Assembly: GCA_947631505.1 (NCBI GenBank)
Contig: CANRLR010000004.1
Span: 1 to 64,000, forward strand
Direction: 5' to 3'
From: an uncultured Lachnospiraceae bacterium
Lineage (GTDB): Bacteria > Bacillota > Clostridia > Lachnospirales > Lachnospiraceae
Length of the DNA stretch: 64,000 nt
Shown: piece by piece, positions 26,673 to 34,049 of the stretch
Numbering within the stretch: position 1 is the stretch's first letter
How the letters are laid out: every line of letters begins with the position of its first letter
The notes under the pieces: model-generated
Told to the model about the DNA's origin: nothing
The model's input: the letters and a program-made list of their open reading frames with translations, nothing else
Databases searched by the model: none
Translations under genes and position numbers: made by a program

Positions 26673-28562
26673 TTGTTACAGGCAGAAATCGGATGGCTGG
26701 ATGATCCGAGGGTGTTTCGTGTGAACCAGCTCCCGGCACACAGTGACCATGAATTTTATAGGAGTGAAGAGGAATATCAGGAGGGAAAAAGTTCTCTCAA
26801 GCAATCCTTGAACGGAACATGGAAGTTCCTTTTTTCCCAAAATGCAAAGGCAAGACCAGTGGATTTTTATAAGGAGGATTTCGATGTTTCCCAAATGGAT
26901 GATATATCAGTACCGGGACATATTGAAATGGCAGGATATGATACGATTAATTATGTGAATATCCAGTATCCATGGGAGGGAAAGGAATACCGCAGACCGC
27001 CCTTTGCACCTTCCAGTGAGGGACAGAGAGAAGATTTATTCAGCGGTGCAGAGTATAATCCGGTAGGCTCCTATCGATTGGAATTTGACGTGGAAGAAGC
27101 TTTGCGGGGGAAAAAGCTCTCTCTCTTTTTTGAGGGGGTCGAGCAGGCAGTATATGTATGGTTAAACGGGAAATTTATCGGCTATGCAGAAGATACGTTT
27201 ACGCCATCTGAATTTGATCTGAGTGAAGTGATTCGGGACACCGGGAATGTGTTAGCAGTTGAGGTACATAAAAGAAGCTGTGCCGCCTATCTGGAAGATC
27301 AGGATTTCTTTCGTTTTTTTGGAATTTTCCGCGATGTGTCCCTGCTTGCCAGACCGGAAACTCATCTAAATGATCTGTGGATACGTCCGCTGTATGAGCC
27401 GGAGACAAATAGTGGTAAAGTAAATATCAAAATGAAGTTCGAGGGGAATATAAAGGGGTATGTTGATTACCGGATCCTGAATCAGCAGGGTGATGCCGTT
27501 CTTCAAAGTGATGCCGTTCTTCAAGATGATCTGGAAGTTACTGTGCCGATGCCGGATACGGTAATTCCATGGGAGTACGGCAATCCCTATCTGTATAAAC
27601 TGGAGTTATGCGTGATGGATGATAAAGGGGAACTGGTGGAAATTGTTCCCTATGAGTTTGGTTTCCGAAAAATTGAGATTAAAGATAAAGTGATTTTATT
27701 AAACGGAAAACGAATTATTTTTTGCGGTGTTAACCGCCATGAATGGAGTGCGGAAAGTGGCCGGTGCATTGGTGAGAAGGAACGCCAGTGGGATATGGCA
27801 TGTATGAAACGGAATGAGATAAATGCCGTCCGTACCTGTCATTATCCGGATCAGATTCCTTGGTATTATATGTGTGATAAAGAGGGAATTTACATGATTG
27901 CCGAGACGAATCTGGAAACACATGGTTCATGGGGGAAGGCCGGATGTCTGGATGCAACATGGAATGTGCCGGGCAGTGTGCCGGAATGGGAAGAAATGAC
28001 GCTCGACCGTGCCAGAACTCATTTTGAAGTGTTTAAGAATCATACAGCAATTCTTATTTGGTCTTTGGGAAATGAATCCTATGCGGGGGAAACTTTGCGG
28101 AGGATGAATGATTATTATAAAGAAACGGACCCAGATCGGCTGGTGCATTATGAGGGAGTCTTTTTCTATCCGGAGTATAAGGAGACAATTTCGGAAATGG
28201 AAAGCCGTATGTATGCTTATCCAAAAGATGTGAGGGAGTATTTGGAAAAAGACGGCAGCAAGCCATTTATCCTTTGCGAATATATGCATGATATGGGAAA
28301 TTCCATGGGGGGCATGAAATCCTATATGGATCTCATTGATGAATATCCATCTTATCAGGGAGGATTTATTTGGGATTTTATTGACCAGTCTTTATGGGTT
28401 ACGGATATGGTTACGGGAAAAAAGGTACTTCGCTATGGTGGAGATTTTGATGACCGCCCGACGGATTACGAATTTTCCGGAAATGGAATTGTGTTTGGAA
28501 ATCGTGTGGAAAAACCGGCATTGCAGGAGGTGAAGTATTATTATGGCAAATACAACAAGTAA
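26673..28562 (+). CDS. lacL: beta-galactosidase large subunit (GH2, LacL type)
   Basis: This 629-residue GH2 catalytic subunit has the sugar-binding (about 30-200), immunoglobulin-like and TIM-barrel domains. The acid/base glutamate is in WSLGNES and the nucleophile in FILCEYMHDMGNS. It stops after the barrel, so the usual C-terminal beta-galactosidase domain is in the next gene. TTG 26673 with GGAGGG 6 bp upstream is the likely start. A short in-frame tandem duplication (GDAVLQSDAVLQD, 27491-27526) lies in the Ig-like part. The 20 bp overlap with lacM and its strong internal ribosome site show a true two-gene enzyme, not a frameshift. Confidence 0.88.
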   Translation: MLQAEIGWLDDPRVFRVNQLPAHSDHEFYRSEEEYQEGKSSLKQSLNGTWKFLFSQNAKARPVDFYKEDFDVSQMDDISVPGHIEMAGYDTINYVNIQYPWEGKEYRRPPFAPSSEGQREDLFSGAEYNPVGSYRLEFDVEEALRGKKLSLFFEGVEQAVYVWLNGKFIGYAEDTFTPSEFDLSEVIRDTGNVLAVEVHKRSCAAYLEDQDFFRFFGIFRDVSLLARPETHLNDLWIRPLYEPETNSGKVNIKMKFEGNIKGYVDYRILNQQGDAVLQSDAVLQDDLEVTVPMPDTVIPWEYGNPYLYKLELCVMDDKGELVEIVPYEFGFRKIEIKDKVILLNGKRIIFCGVNRHEWSAESGRCIGEKERQWDMACMKRNEINAVRTCHYPDQIPWYYMCDKEGIYMIAETNLETHGSWGKAGCLDATWNVPGSVPEWEEMTLDRARTHFEVFKNHTAILIWSLGNESYAGETLRRMNDYYKETDPDRLVHYEGVFFYPEYKETISEMESRMYAYPKDVREYLEKDGSKPFILCEYMHDMGNSMGGMKSYMDLIDEYPSYQGGFIWDFIDQSLWVTDMVTGKKVLRYGGDFDDRPTDYEFSGNGIVFGNRVEKPALQEVKYYYGKYNK

Positions 28563-29517
28563 ATTACAGATTATATATGGTGACTGGTCTTTGGGAGTAA
28601 AAGGAGAGAATTTTCATTATATGTTCTCTTATACGACGGCAGGGCTGGATTCTCTCCGTGCATATGGCAAGGAGTGGCTGTATCGGACACCGAAACCGAC
28701 ATTTTGGCGTGCATTGACAGACAATGACCGGGGAAACCAGTTTCATCTTCGCTCGGGGATGTGGCTGTCGGCGGATGTTTTTATAAAGAATATGGGCTGT
28801 GTTGTTTCGGTAGAAGGAGAAGAAATTGCAGTAGCCGGTGCACCGGATAATAATACAAGGGGACAGGAAGAATATGCAGATACGGTTTCTGTCAAATATC
28901 ACTATGAAACGATTACCATACCAAGTACGGATGTTTATGTGACTTATACGGTGACAGCAGAAGGTAAAATTCTTGTAGACATGGAATATATAGGAAGAAA
29001 AGGATTACCGGAGCTGCCGGTCTTTGGTCTGCGGTTTGTCATGCCGACTAAGGCAAAGGGATACCGCTATGAAGGATTATCGGGAGAGACTTATCCTGAC
29101 CGCAGAGCGGGGGGAGTACCGGGCATTTATGAAGTAGAGGGACTGCCGGTGACACCATATATGCTGCCGCAGGAGTGTGGTATGCATATGGACACAAAAT
29201 GGCTGGAAATTGACCGTATCACAGAATTGGATAACCGGAACAAGAAGTGGAAGAAAACGACTCTTCGCATTGAGGCAGCAGGGGATACGGAAACAAATTT
29301 TGCATTTTCCTGTCTTCCGTATACAGCAGAAGAATTGGAGAATGCTACTCATCATGAGGAATTACCACCGGAACGGCGCACGGTGCTGTGTGTGTGCGGA
29401 GCAGTGCGGGGGGTAGGTGGAATTGACAGCTGGGGTGCAGATGTAGAGGAGGAGTACCGGATCAGCGGCGAGGAAAATATTCAGTTTTCCTTTCAGATAC
29501 TGCCCGTTGTTGGTTAA
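28543..29517 (+). CDS. lacM: beta-galactosidase small subunit (LacM type)
   Basis: This 324-residue protein equals the C-terminal beta-galactosidase small-chain domain (YTTAGLDSLRAYGKEWL; PTFWRALTDNDRGN; GLRFVMP; then a lectin-like C terminus). It completes the active site of LacL in LacLM enzymes. AGGAGGTGA at 28527-28535 lies ahead of ATG 28543, inside lacL, and the genes overlap by 20 bp, close to the known LacLM arrangement. The end is 37 bp before the response-regulator gene. Confidence 0.88.
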   Translation: MANTTSKLQIIYGDWSLGVKGENFHYMFSYTTAGLDSLRAYGKEWLYRTPKPTFWRALTDNDRGNQFHLRSGMWLSADVFIKNMGCVVSVEGEEIAVAGAPDNNTRGQEEYADTVSVKYHYETITIPSTDVYVTYTVTAEGKILVDMEYIGRKGLPELPVFGLRFVMPTKAKGYRYEGLSGETYPDRRAGGVPGIYEVEGLPVTPYMLPQECGMHMDTKWLEIDRITELDNRNKKWKKTTLRIEAAGDTETNFAFSCLPYTAEELENATHHEELPPERRTVLCVCGAVRGVGGIDSWGADVEEEYRISGEENIQFSFQILPVVG

Positions 29518-29554
29518 GCTTTTACCAGTATAACATACATTGGAGGAGAACCAT

Positions 29555-30304
29555 ATGGTGCGGATAGCAATTTGCGATGATGATGAAAATTATATTCAGG
29601 AACTGAAGCAGATAATGGGGGAATACAACAATGATCTGAGAAAGCTGGAAATTGATGAATTCTTATCAGGTGATGCTTTGCTGGCCAGCAGAGTGGATGA
29701 GCTGGATGCTATTTTTCTGGATATTCAAATGGAAAATATGGATGGAAACGAAATTGCTGTAAAATTGAAAAAACGAGGGTATCAGGGCTTATTGATTCAA
29801 TGTTCCGGCATATTTATGCCTACCCCCGAAACGATAAAAATCTCTCCTTACCGCTATTTTTTAAAACAGGATTCTCATGAGAAGACGGTAAGCGAATTGG
29901 AGGATGTTTTTGAAGAGCTGGACAGAAGGAAAAGCTGCTGTGAGATAGAGGCGTTCTATAAGAGGGAGAGAGTTTGTATCTGCATCGCAGATATTGTATA
30001 TATTTCCCATTATCGGAATGGACGGAGTATATTGCACTTAAATGATAAGAAGGCAGAACAATATATGGATGCAAAAATCATTGTACGTGCTAATTTTGAT
30101 GAACTGCTCCACCAGCTGGAGGGAGCAGATTTTGCTATTCCGCATAATAGTTATATGGTTAATTTAAGGTACATAACAAACTTTGATTACAAGGAAGATT
30201 ATATTGAAGTAAATGGCATGCCCGTTGCAGTATCAAGAGGGAAAAAAGATGAATTTTTTAGAAAATTTACAGAGTATTCAAGGAAGAAATATAGACATAA
30301 ATAG
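29555..30304 (+). CDS. LytTR-family response regulator
   Basis: This 249-residue regulator has an N-terminal receiver (acidic pocket ICDDDE, phosphorylation site D in AIFLDIQMENMDG) and a C-terminal LytTR DNA-binding domain (about 130-240; FYKRERVCICIADIVYI, IPHNSYMVNLRYI). LytTR proteins bind pairs of direct repeats about two helical turns apart, upstream of -35 boxes. The 44-bp boxes at 31694 and 38457 are candidate targets. ATG 29555 with GGAGGAG 6 bp upstream is used instead of the in-frame TTG 29540. The partner kinase gene follows after 36 bp. Confidence 0.88.
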   Translation: MVRIAICDDDENYIQELKQIMGEYNNDLRKLEIDEFLSGDALLASRVDELDAIFLDIQMENMDGNEIAVKLKKRGYQGLLIQCSGIFMPTPETIKISPYRYFLKQDSHEKTVSELEDVFEELDRRKSCCEIEAFYKRERVCICIADIVYISHYRNGRSILHLNDKKAEQYMDAKIIVRANFDELLHQLEGADFAIPHNSYMVNLRYITNFDYKEDYIEVNGMPVAVSRGKKDEFFRKFTEYSRKKYRHK

Positions 30305-30340
30305 AGTTACCTTTATCGATAATTAGGAATGGGGATTTGT

Positions 30341-31663
30341 ATGAAATATAATGGAATATTCAGTCTCTGTATGATTGTATCCACTGCAGTGGAAGTTTTT
30401 TTGGCGGCAGACTTTTATAAGGCCTTTTACCTAAAAAGGAAACAGTTTGCAGAAAGAAAAAAGGAATTAATTTTTGTCATAGGTGTGATTGCACTGAATT
30501 CTTTTGTTCATTTATTCAATCATCATTTACTGGACTTTGTGACTACCATTTTTCTTTACTTAATCATTGAAGTTGTTCTGGTGGAGGGAAACACATGGAG
30601 TAAATTGTTTCACTGGATTATATTGATTTTTGTTGTTTATAGTTCTAAATTGCTTTTTGCTTTTTTGTTCAAAATTTCTATAAACAATCCGATGAAAGAA
30701 CGATTTGAAAATGAGTTTGTTATGATCCATAGTATTATTGCCATTATTTTAATTGAGTTTCTTCTTCTTTCTATTATCAAACAGTTTTCAGAAATTCAGG
30801 TGAAAAAAATATCGGGAAAAATGTTTGGCTGTTTTTCTCTTGTTTCGGTGTCAGTGCTGGGGCTAATGGCAGCCATTTTATATTTTCGGGGGGACGGTAA
30901 AGAATTTTCTAAAGTAGATTTTATTGTCATCTTTTTTTATTTGCTGTTATTCTTTGGAATTCTTGCTTTGTTCTATACTTTCACAAAGTTTAGTCAGCTG
31001 CAGGAAGAACGAATGATGCTGGAAGTGAGTCAGACAAAATATGAAGAGCGGAGACAACGCCATAAAAGAGAGGGGGATCTGGAGCAGAAGTATAAGGAGC
31101 AGATACATGATATTAAATATTATCTGAAGCAGATTGGAATCTATATGAATGAAAAACGCTTTGATGAGATAAAGGATGTTCTAGATGAATTACAAATCGG
31201 AATTTATCAGGAGGAGAAAAATATTGTTTGCTCCAACCATTTTCTCAATGCACTTTTCGTTGATTTTAAAGGAGACGTTGGGAAAAAGGGTGTGGAGGCA
31301 GATATATTTGTAGAGGCGGGATTTAAGATTGAGTACATGAAAGAGATTGATATTACTGTAATAATGGGGAATTTGCTGGATAATGCTTTAGAAGCTGCCT
31401 CCAAATGCACGGCGGGGAAAATCTGGGTGAATCTCTATATGCAAAATCAAGGGAGTCTTGCTGTATTTTCTATTAAAAATACTTATACAGAAAAGATTGT
31501 GAAAAAGGGAAATATTTTTTTGACTACGAAAAAGGAAAAGTGGGGACATGGAATCGGACTGCAAAGTGTGGGCCGTCTGGTCGAGTCATATAATGGATAT
31601 ATGCAACAGGATTTTGATGAAAATACATATGAGGTAACTGTTATTATTCCGGTAAAAGAATGA
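30341..31663 (+). CDS. AgrC-like sensor histidine kinase
   Basis: This protein of 440 residues has about six transmembrane helices in residues 1-215, as in peptide-sensing AgrC/ComD kinases. A coiled linker follows with the phosphate-accepting His in EQIHDIKYYL, then a GHKL ATPase (NLLDNALEAA, GHGIGLQSVG). It probably senses an extracellular signal and phosphorylates the LytTR regulator. No agrB or agrD gene is seen nearby. ATG 30341 with GGGG 6 bp upstream is preferred; ATG 30329 is also in frame. Confidence 0.85.
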   Translation: MKYNGIFSLCMIVSTAVEVFLAADFYKAFYLKRKQFAERKKELIFVIGVIALNSFVHLFNHHLLDFVTTIFLYLIIEVVLVEGNTWSKLFHWIILIFVVYSSKLLFAFLFKISINNPMKERFENEFVMIHSIIAIILIEFLLLSIIKQFSEIQVKKISGKMFGCFSLVSVSVLGLMAAILYFRGDGKEFSKVDFIVIFFYLLLFFGILALFYTFTKFSQLQEERMMLEVSQTKYEERRQRHKREGDLEQKYKEQIHDIKYYLKQIGIYMNEKRFDEIKDVLDELQIGIYQEEKNIVCSNHFLNALFVDFKGDVGKKGVEADIFVEAGFKIEYMKEIDITVIMGNLLDNALEAASKCTAGKIWVNLYMQNQGSLAVFSIKNTYTEKIVKKGNIFLTTKKEKWGHGIGLQSVGRLVESYNGYMQQDFDENTYEVTVIIPVKE

Positions 31664-31693
31664 AAAAATAGTACGACAGAATGCGTGTATTAT

Positions 31694-31737
31694 TTGCAAA
31701 AAATGCACTTAAAATGCAAAGATTGCACCTTCGCTTG
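31694..31737 (+). repeat. 44-bp box, copy 1: tandem TGCAA/TGCAC repeats at promoter P1
   Basis: The 44 bp are identical to 38457-38500. Inside, TGCAA (31695, 31715) and TGCAC (31704, 31724) each recur at exactly 20 bp, so the box is two imperfect 20-bp tandem units. It abuts and includes the start of the -35 of P1. This is the expected form of a LytTR operator; being an attachment site of the neighbouring recombinase is the alternative. Confidence 0.85.
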
Positions 31738-31763
31738 CAATTGTTTTTTAAATGTGGTATATA
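31735..31763 (+). promoter_or_regulatory. promoter P1
   Basis: TTGCAA (31735-31740), 17 bp, TATATA (31758-31763) with TG at 31755-31756 (extended -10). It has the same layout as P2 at 38498, and similarity continues past the -10. In this orientation it reads a 9-codon frame, then the left inverted repeat, then antisense into the aminomutase gene. Confidence 0.7.
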
Positions 31764-31794
31764 TAGAAAACAAAGGTAAGTGGAGGTGTTTTTT

Positions 31795-31824
31795 ATGTGG
31801 GGATATGGAGATACGGGAACGTAG
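31795..31824 (+). CDS. 9-codon leader-like ORF
   Basis: ATG TGG then TAG encodes MWGYGDTGT. GGAGG at 31782-31786 sits 8 bp upstream, an ideal distance, and P1 lies just before. It may be a signal or leader peptide, a translated leader, or the stub of a gene cut off by rearrangement. A 4-codon frame (MKGG) follows directly. Coding is supported only by the ribosome site. Confidence 0.35.
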   Translation: MWGYGDTGT

Positions 31825-31837
31825 ATGAAGGGTGGAT

Positions 31838-31882
31838 GAAGAGAGGATAATAGGAGATTATCTACTGTTACAAACAGAAAAA
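31838..31882 (+). repeat. left inverted repeat of the putative invertible cassette
   Basis: The first 27 bp (31838-31864) recur exactly, in inverse orientation, at 37402-37428. A further 13 bp (31870-31882) match 37384-37396, giving about 41 of 45. The centre is GATAAT-AGGAG-ATTATC (31846-31862): two inverted arms around an asymmetric 5-bp spacer, the form of a tyrosine-recombinase crossover site. Confidence 0.85.
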
Positions 31883-31923
31883 AGATGATGGATAGTTACT
31901 ATTCAATTTAATTAAGCAGAAAA

Positions 31924-33159
31924 TCATAAAATTAATTTATCCGGAATGGAAATAGGGATACCTTCCCAAGTAGTTAAGTCAAAGATATCATTATGTTTCT
32001 TTAATATAGAATCCCGAGTGATTTCTATTTTACCCATTCCTTTTGGTGCACTAACAATATACCGCGGTATGGAAAGACCAGAAGTGTTTCCCCATAAATG
32101 CGTAAGAATATCTATTCCTTCCGTAATAGATGTTTGAAAATGCATAGTTCCACTTACATTTTTGGCATGAAACATATAATATGGTCTTACTCTCATACTA
32201 AGAAGTTGTTCATTGAGACACTGAACAATAAATTTATTATTATTGATTCCTTTTAACAGTACCATCTGATTTCCAAGGATTATTCCGTTGTCTGTTAATA
32301 ATTTGCAAGCATGAAAAGCTTCAGGCGTTATTTCTAATGGATGATTAAACTGTGTATTAATATATATAGGTGCATATTGTTTTAAAATATGTACAAGGGA
32401 CTTTGTAATCCTTTGTGGCATATTTACTAGAGTTCTACTTCCAATACGAATTATATATACATGACTGATTGATTTTAACTTCGAAAGTATTTGCTGTAAT
32501 TGTGAATCGGATAATGTTAATGCATCACCCCCAGTTATAAGGACATCGTGAATTTCAGAATGATTCTGTATATAGGTAATAGATTCATCCAATTCAATGG
32601 CCGAAATCATACAGTCATGTGTTCCAATAATTCGTTTACGTTGACAGTGTCTGCAAAAAGAAGCACAACAATTTGTAATGTTGATTATTGCACGGTTAGG
32701 ATAACGACGAACAACTTTTCCTGCTGGGTTAGTATGTTCTTCGGCAGATGGATCAGATTCACCTAATTCAATCAATTCTTTTACGCTTGGTAAAGACATT
32801 TTTCCAATGGGGTCATTGATAGGCGATTCATAATCTATTAATGAAAGATAGTATGGTGAAATTGAAAAGCGAAATTGTGCAGACACTCTTTGAATATCAC
32901 TTATTTGTGATGGTGTAAATTGCATCAAATCAGAAAGAGTTTCTAAAGTATGCACACGGTGGCTGATTTGCCATTTCCAATCATTCCAATTATCTTCGCT
33001 TGCGTTAAAATATGTTTTTAGAACATGTTTTCTCTGCTGTTGTTTTTGAATTTGTATTTTGCTTAAACCACAAGGAATTAATTTTATCTGTTGGTTTAAT
33101 GATTGTCCTATTTGATGCAATTGTTTAGAACGGGTAATAGATAATATATCATTTGTCAT
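31924..33159 (-). CDS. KamA-family radical SAM aminomutase, glutamate 2,3-aminomutase-like
   Basis: This 411-residue radical SAM/PLP enzyme has the cluster motif C165-x3-C169-x2-C172 and the PLP lysine K377 in PKGMGK. Lysine 2,3-aminomutase binds its substrate amine with two Asp (CDLS and VDAPGG); here those positions are K333 (HAKNVSG) and S370 (VSAPKG). As remembered, glutamate 2,3-aminomutase has Lys and Asn there, so glutamate to beta-glutamate is the favoured reaction. GGAGG lies 7 bp before ATG 33159. It diverges from the TIR gene, is AT-rich, and lies inside the inverted repeats. Another beta-amino acid is possible. Confidence 0.82.
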   Translation of the reverse strand: MTNDILSITRSKQLHQIGQSLNQQIKLIPCGLSKIQIQKQQQRKHVLKTYFNASEDNWNDWKWQISHRVHTLETLSDLMQFTPSQISDIQRVSAQFRFSISPYYLSLIDYESPINDPIGKMSLPSVKELIELGESDPSAEEHTNPAGKVVRRYPNRAIINITNCCASFCRHCQRKRIIGTHDCMISAIELDESITYIQNHSEIHDVLITGGDALTLSDSQLQQILSKLKSISHVYIIRIGSRTLVNMPQRITKSLVHILKQYAPIYINTQFNHPLEITPEAFHACKLLTDNGIILGNQMVLLKGINNNKFIVQCLNEQLLSMRVRPYYMFHAKNVSGTMHFQTSITEGIDILTHLWGNTSGLSIPRYIVSAPKGMGKIEITRDSILKKHNDIFDLTTWEGIPISIPDKLIL

Positions 33160-33181
33160 TTTAATACCTCCAAAATATAAT
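33153..33181 (+). promoter_or_regulatory. promoter of the TIR-STAND pair
   Basis: TTGTCA (33153-33158), 17 bp, TATAAT (33176-33181). The -35 overlaps the start codon of the divergent aminomutase gene, so the two directions may compete. Confidence 0.65.
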
Positions 33182-33203
33182 ATAGTGAAAGGAAAATTAA
33201 TTT

Positions 33204-34049
33204 ATGTCTAGTTCAAAATCTTATGATATCGGAATATCCTACGCATACGAAGATGCGGATATTGTAAAAAAAATTGTAGATGCATTGGAAAAAGCAGGCT
33301 TAAAAGTTTTTTTTGATCAAAATGAAGCTGCTAAGCTCATAGGTAAAAACCTGACCTATACATTACCTGAAATTTATTCTAAGCAATGTGCTTATTGCCT
33401 TATGTTTGTTTCACACTTTTATGCAGAAAAAAGGTGGACAAATTATGAACGTGACTGGCTATTTCAAAAAAGAATTGATAGCCAGAAAGACAACGTGTAT
33501 ACAGACTGTATTATTCCTGTATTTATTGAGCATACAGAGATGCCAGGACTAAATGCTGGAATCGTTGGTTTCGATGTTCACAAACAATCGCCAGACGAAA
33601 TCGCATCTATAATGTATGAGAAAATTAAGGGGAAAAAACTTATTTCTCCTCAAAATAATTTTGTAATGTCTGATGTATTCCAAAATATTTATACAAAGAT
33701 AAATTCTTTTTTAGAAAATCAATCAGATTGCACTTATAAAATAGAGAAATACTCCGAATATGATGTAACTATTAATCTGCATTTAAACTGCCATAATTTT
33801 TTTATGCATCTTGTATTGACGGAACCATCAAAAAATCTTTTAAAAATTTCTCAAGGAGAAACATTTTCACGACAAGCAAAAGAAATTTGGGATGCCGAGG
33901 CTTATTTAAAAGATGGACAGCTATATTTTATTAACTATAATTTTTCATTAGAACTTCCAGGAACTTTGCACACATATACCGTTGATGAATTGTCAAATTT
34001 AATTGTTGAAAGGCTATTCAATTATATAAAGGAGTATTCTTATGTATAA
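33204..34049 (+). CDS. TIR-domain protein
   Basis: This 281-residue protein has an N-terminal TIR domain (about 5-145): YDIGISYAYEDADIVKKIVDAL, GLKVFFDQN, CLMFVSHFYAEKRWTNYERDW with the candidate NAD-cleaving Glu at residue 82, and VFIEHTEMPGL. The C-terminal 130 residues are not recognised. Prokaryotic TIR proteins often act in antiphage defence by consuming NAD or making a nucleotide signal. It overlaps the STAND ATPase gene by 8 bp, so the two are likely partners. GAAAGGAAAA is the ribosome site. Confidence 0.82.
   Translation: MSSSKSYDIGISYAYEDADIVKKIVDALEKAGLKVFFDQNEAAKLIGKNLTYTLPEIYSKQCAYCLMFVSHFYAEKRWTNYERDWLFQKRIDSQKDNVYTDCIIPVFIEHTEMPGLNAGIVGFDVHKQSPDEIASIMYEKIKGKKLISPQNNFVMSDVFQNIYTKINSFLENQSDCTYKIEKYSEYDVTINLHLNCHNFFMHLVLTEPSKNLLKISQGETFSRQAKEIWDAEAYLKDGQLYFINYNFSLELPGTLHTYTVDELSNLIVERLFNYIKEYSYV

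Noticed and set aside
28543-28562. Overlap of lacL and lacM as a frameshift or sequencing error
   Set aside because: The second gene has its own strong ribosome site and the sizes (629 and 324 residues) fit LacL and LacM.
31694-31737. The tandem 20-bp units as a mini CRISPR array
   Set aside because: Only two imperfect units without spacers, positioned at a -35 box; no cas genes.
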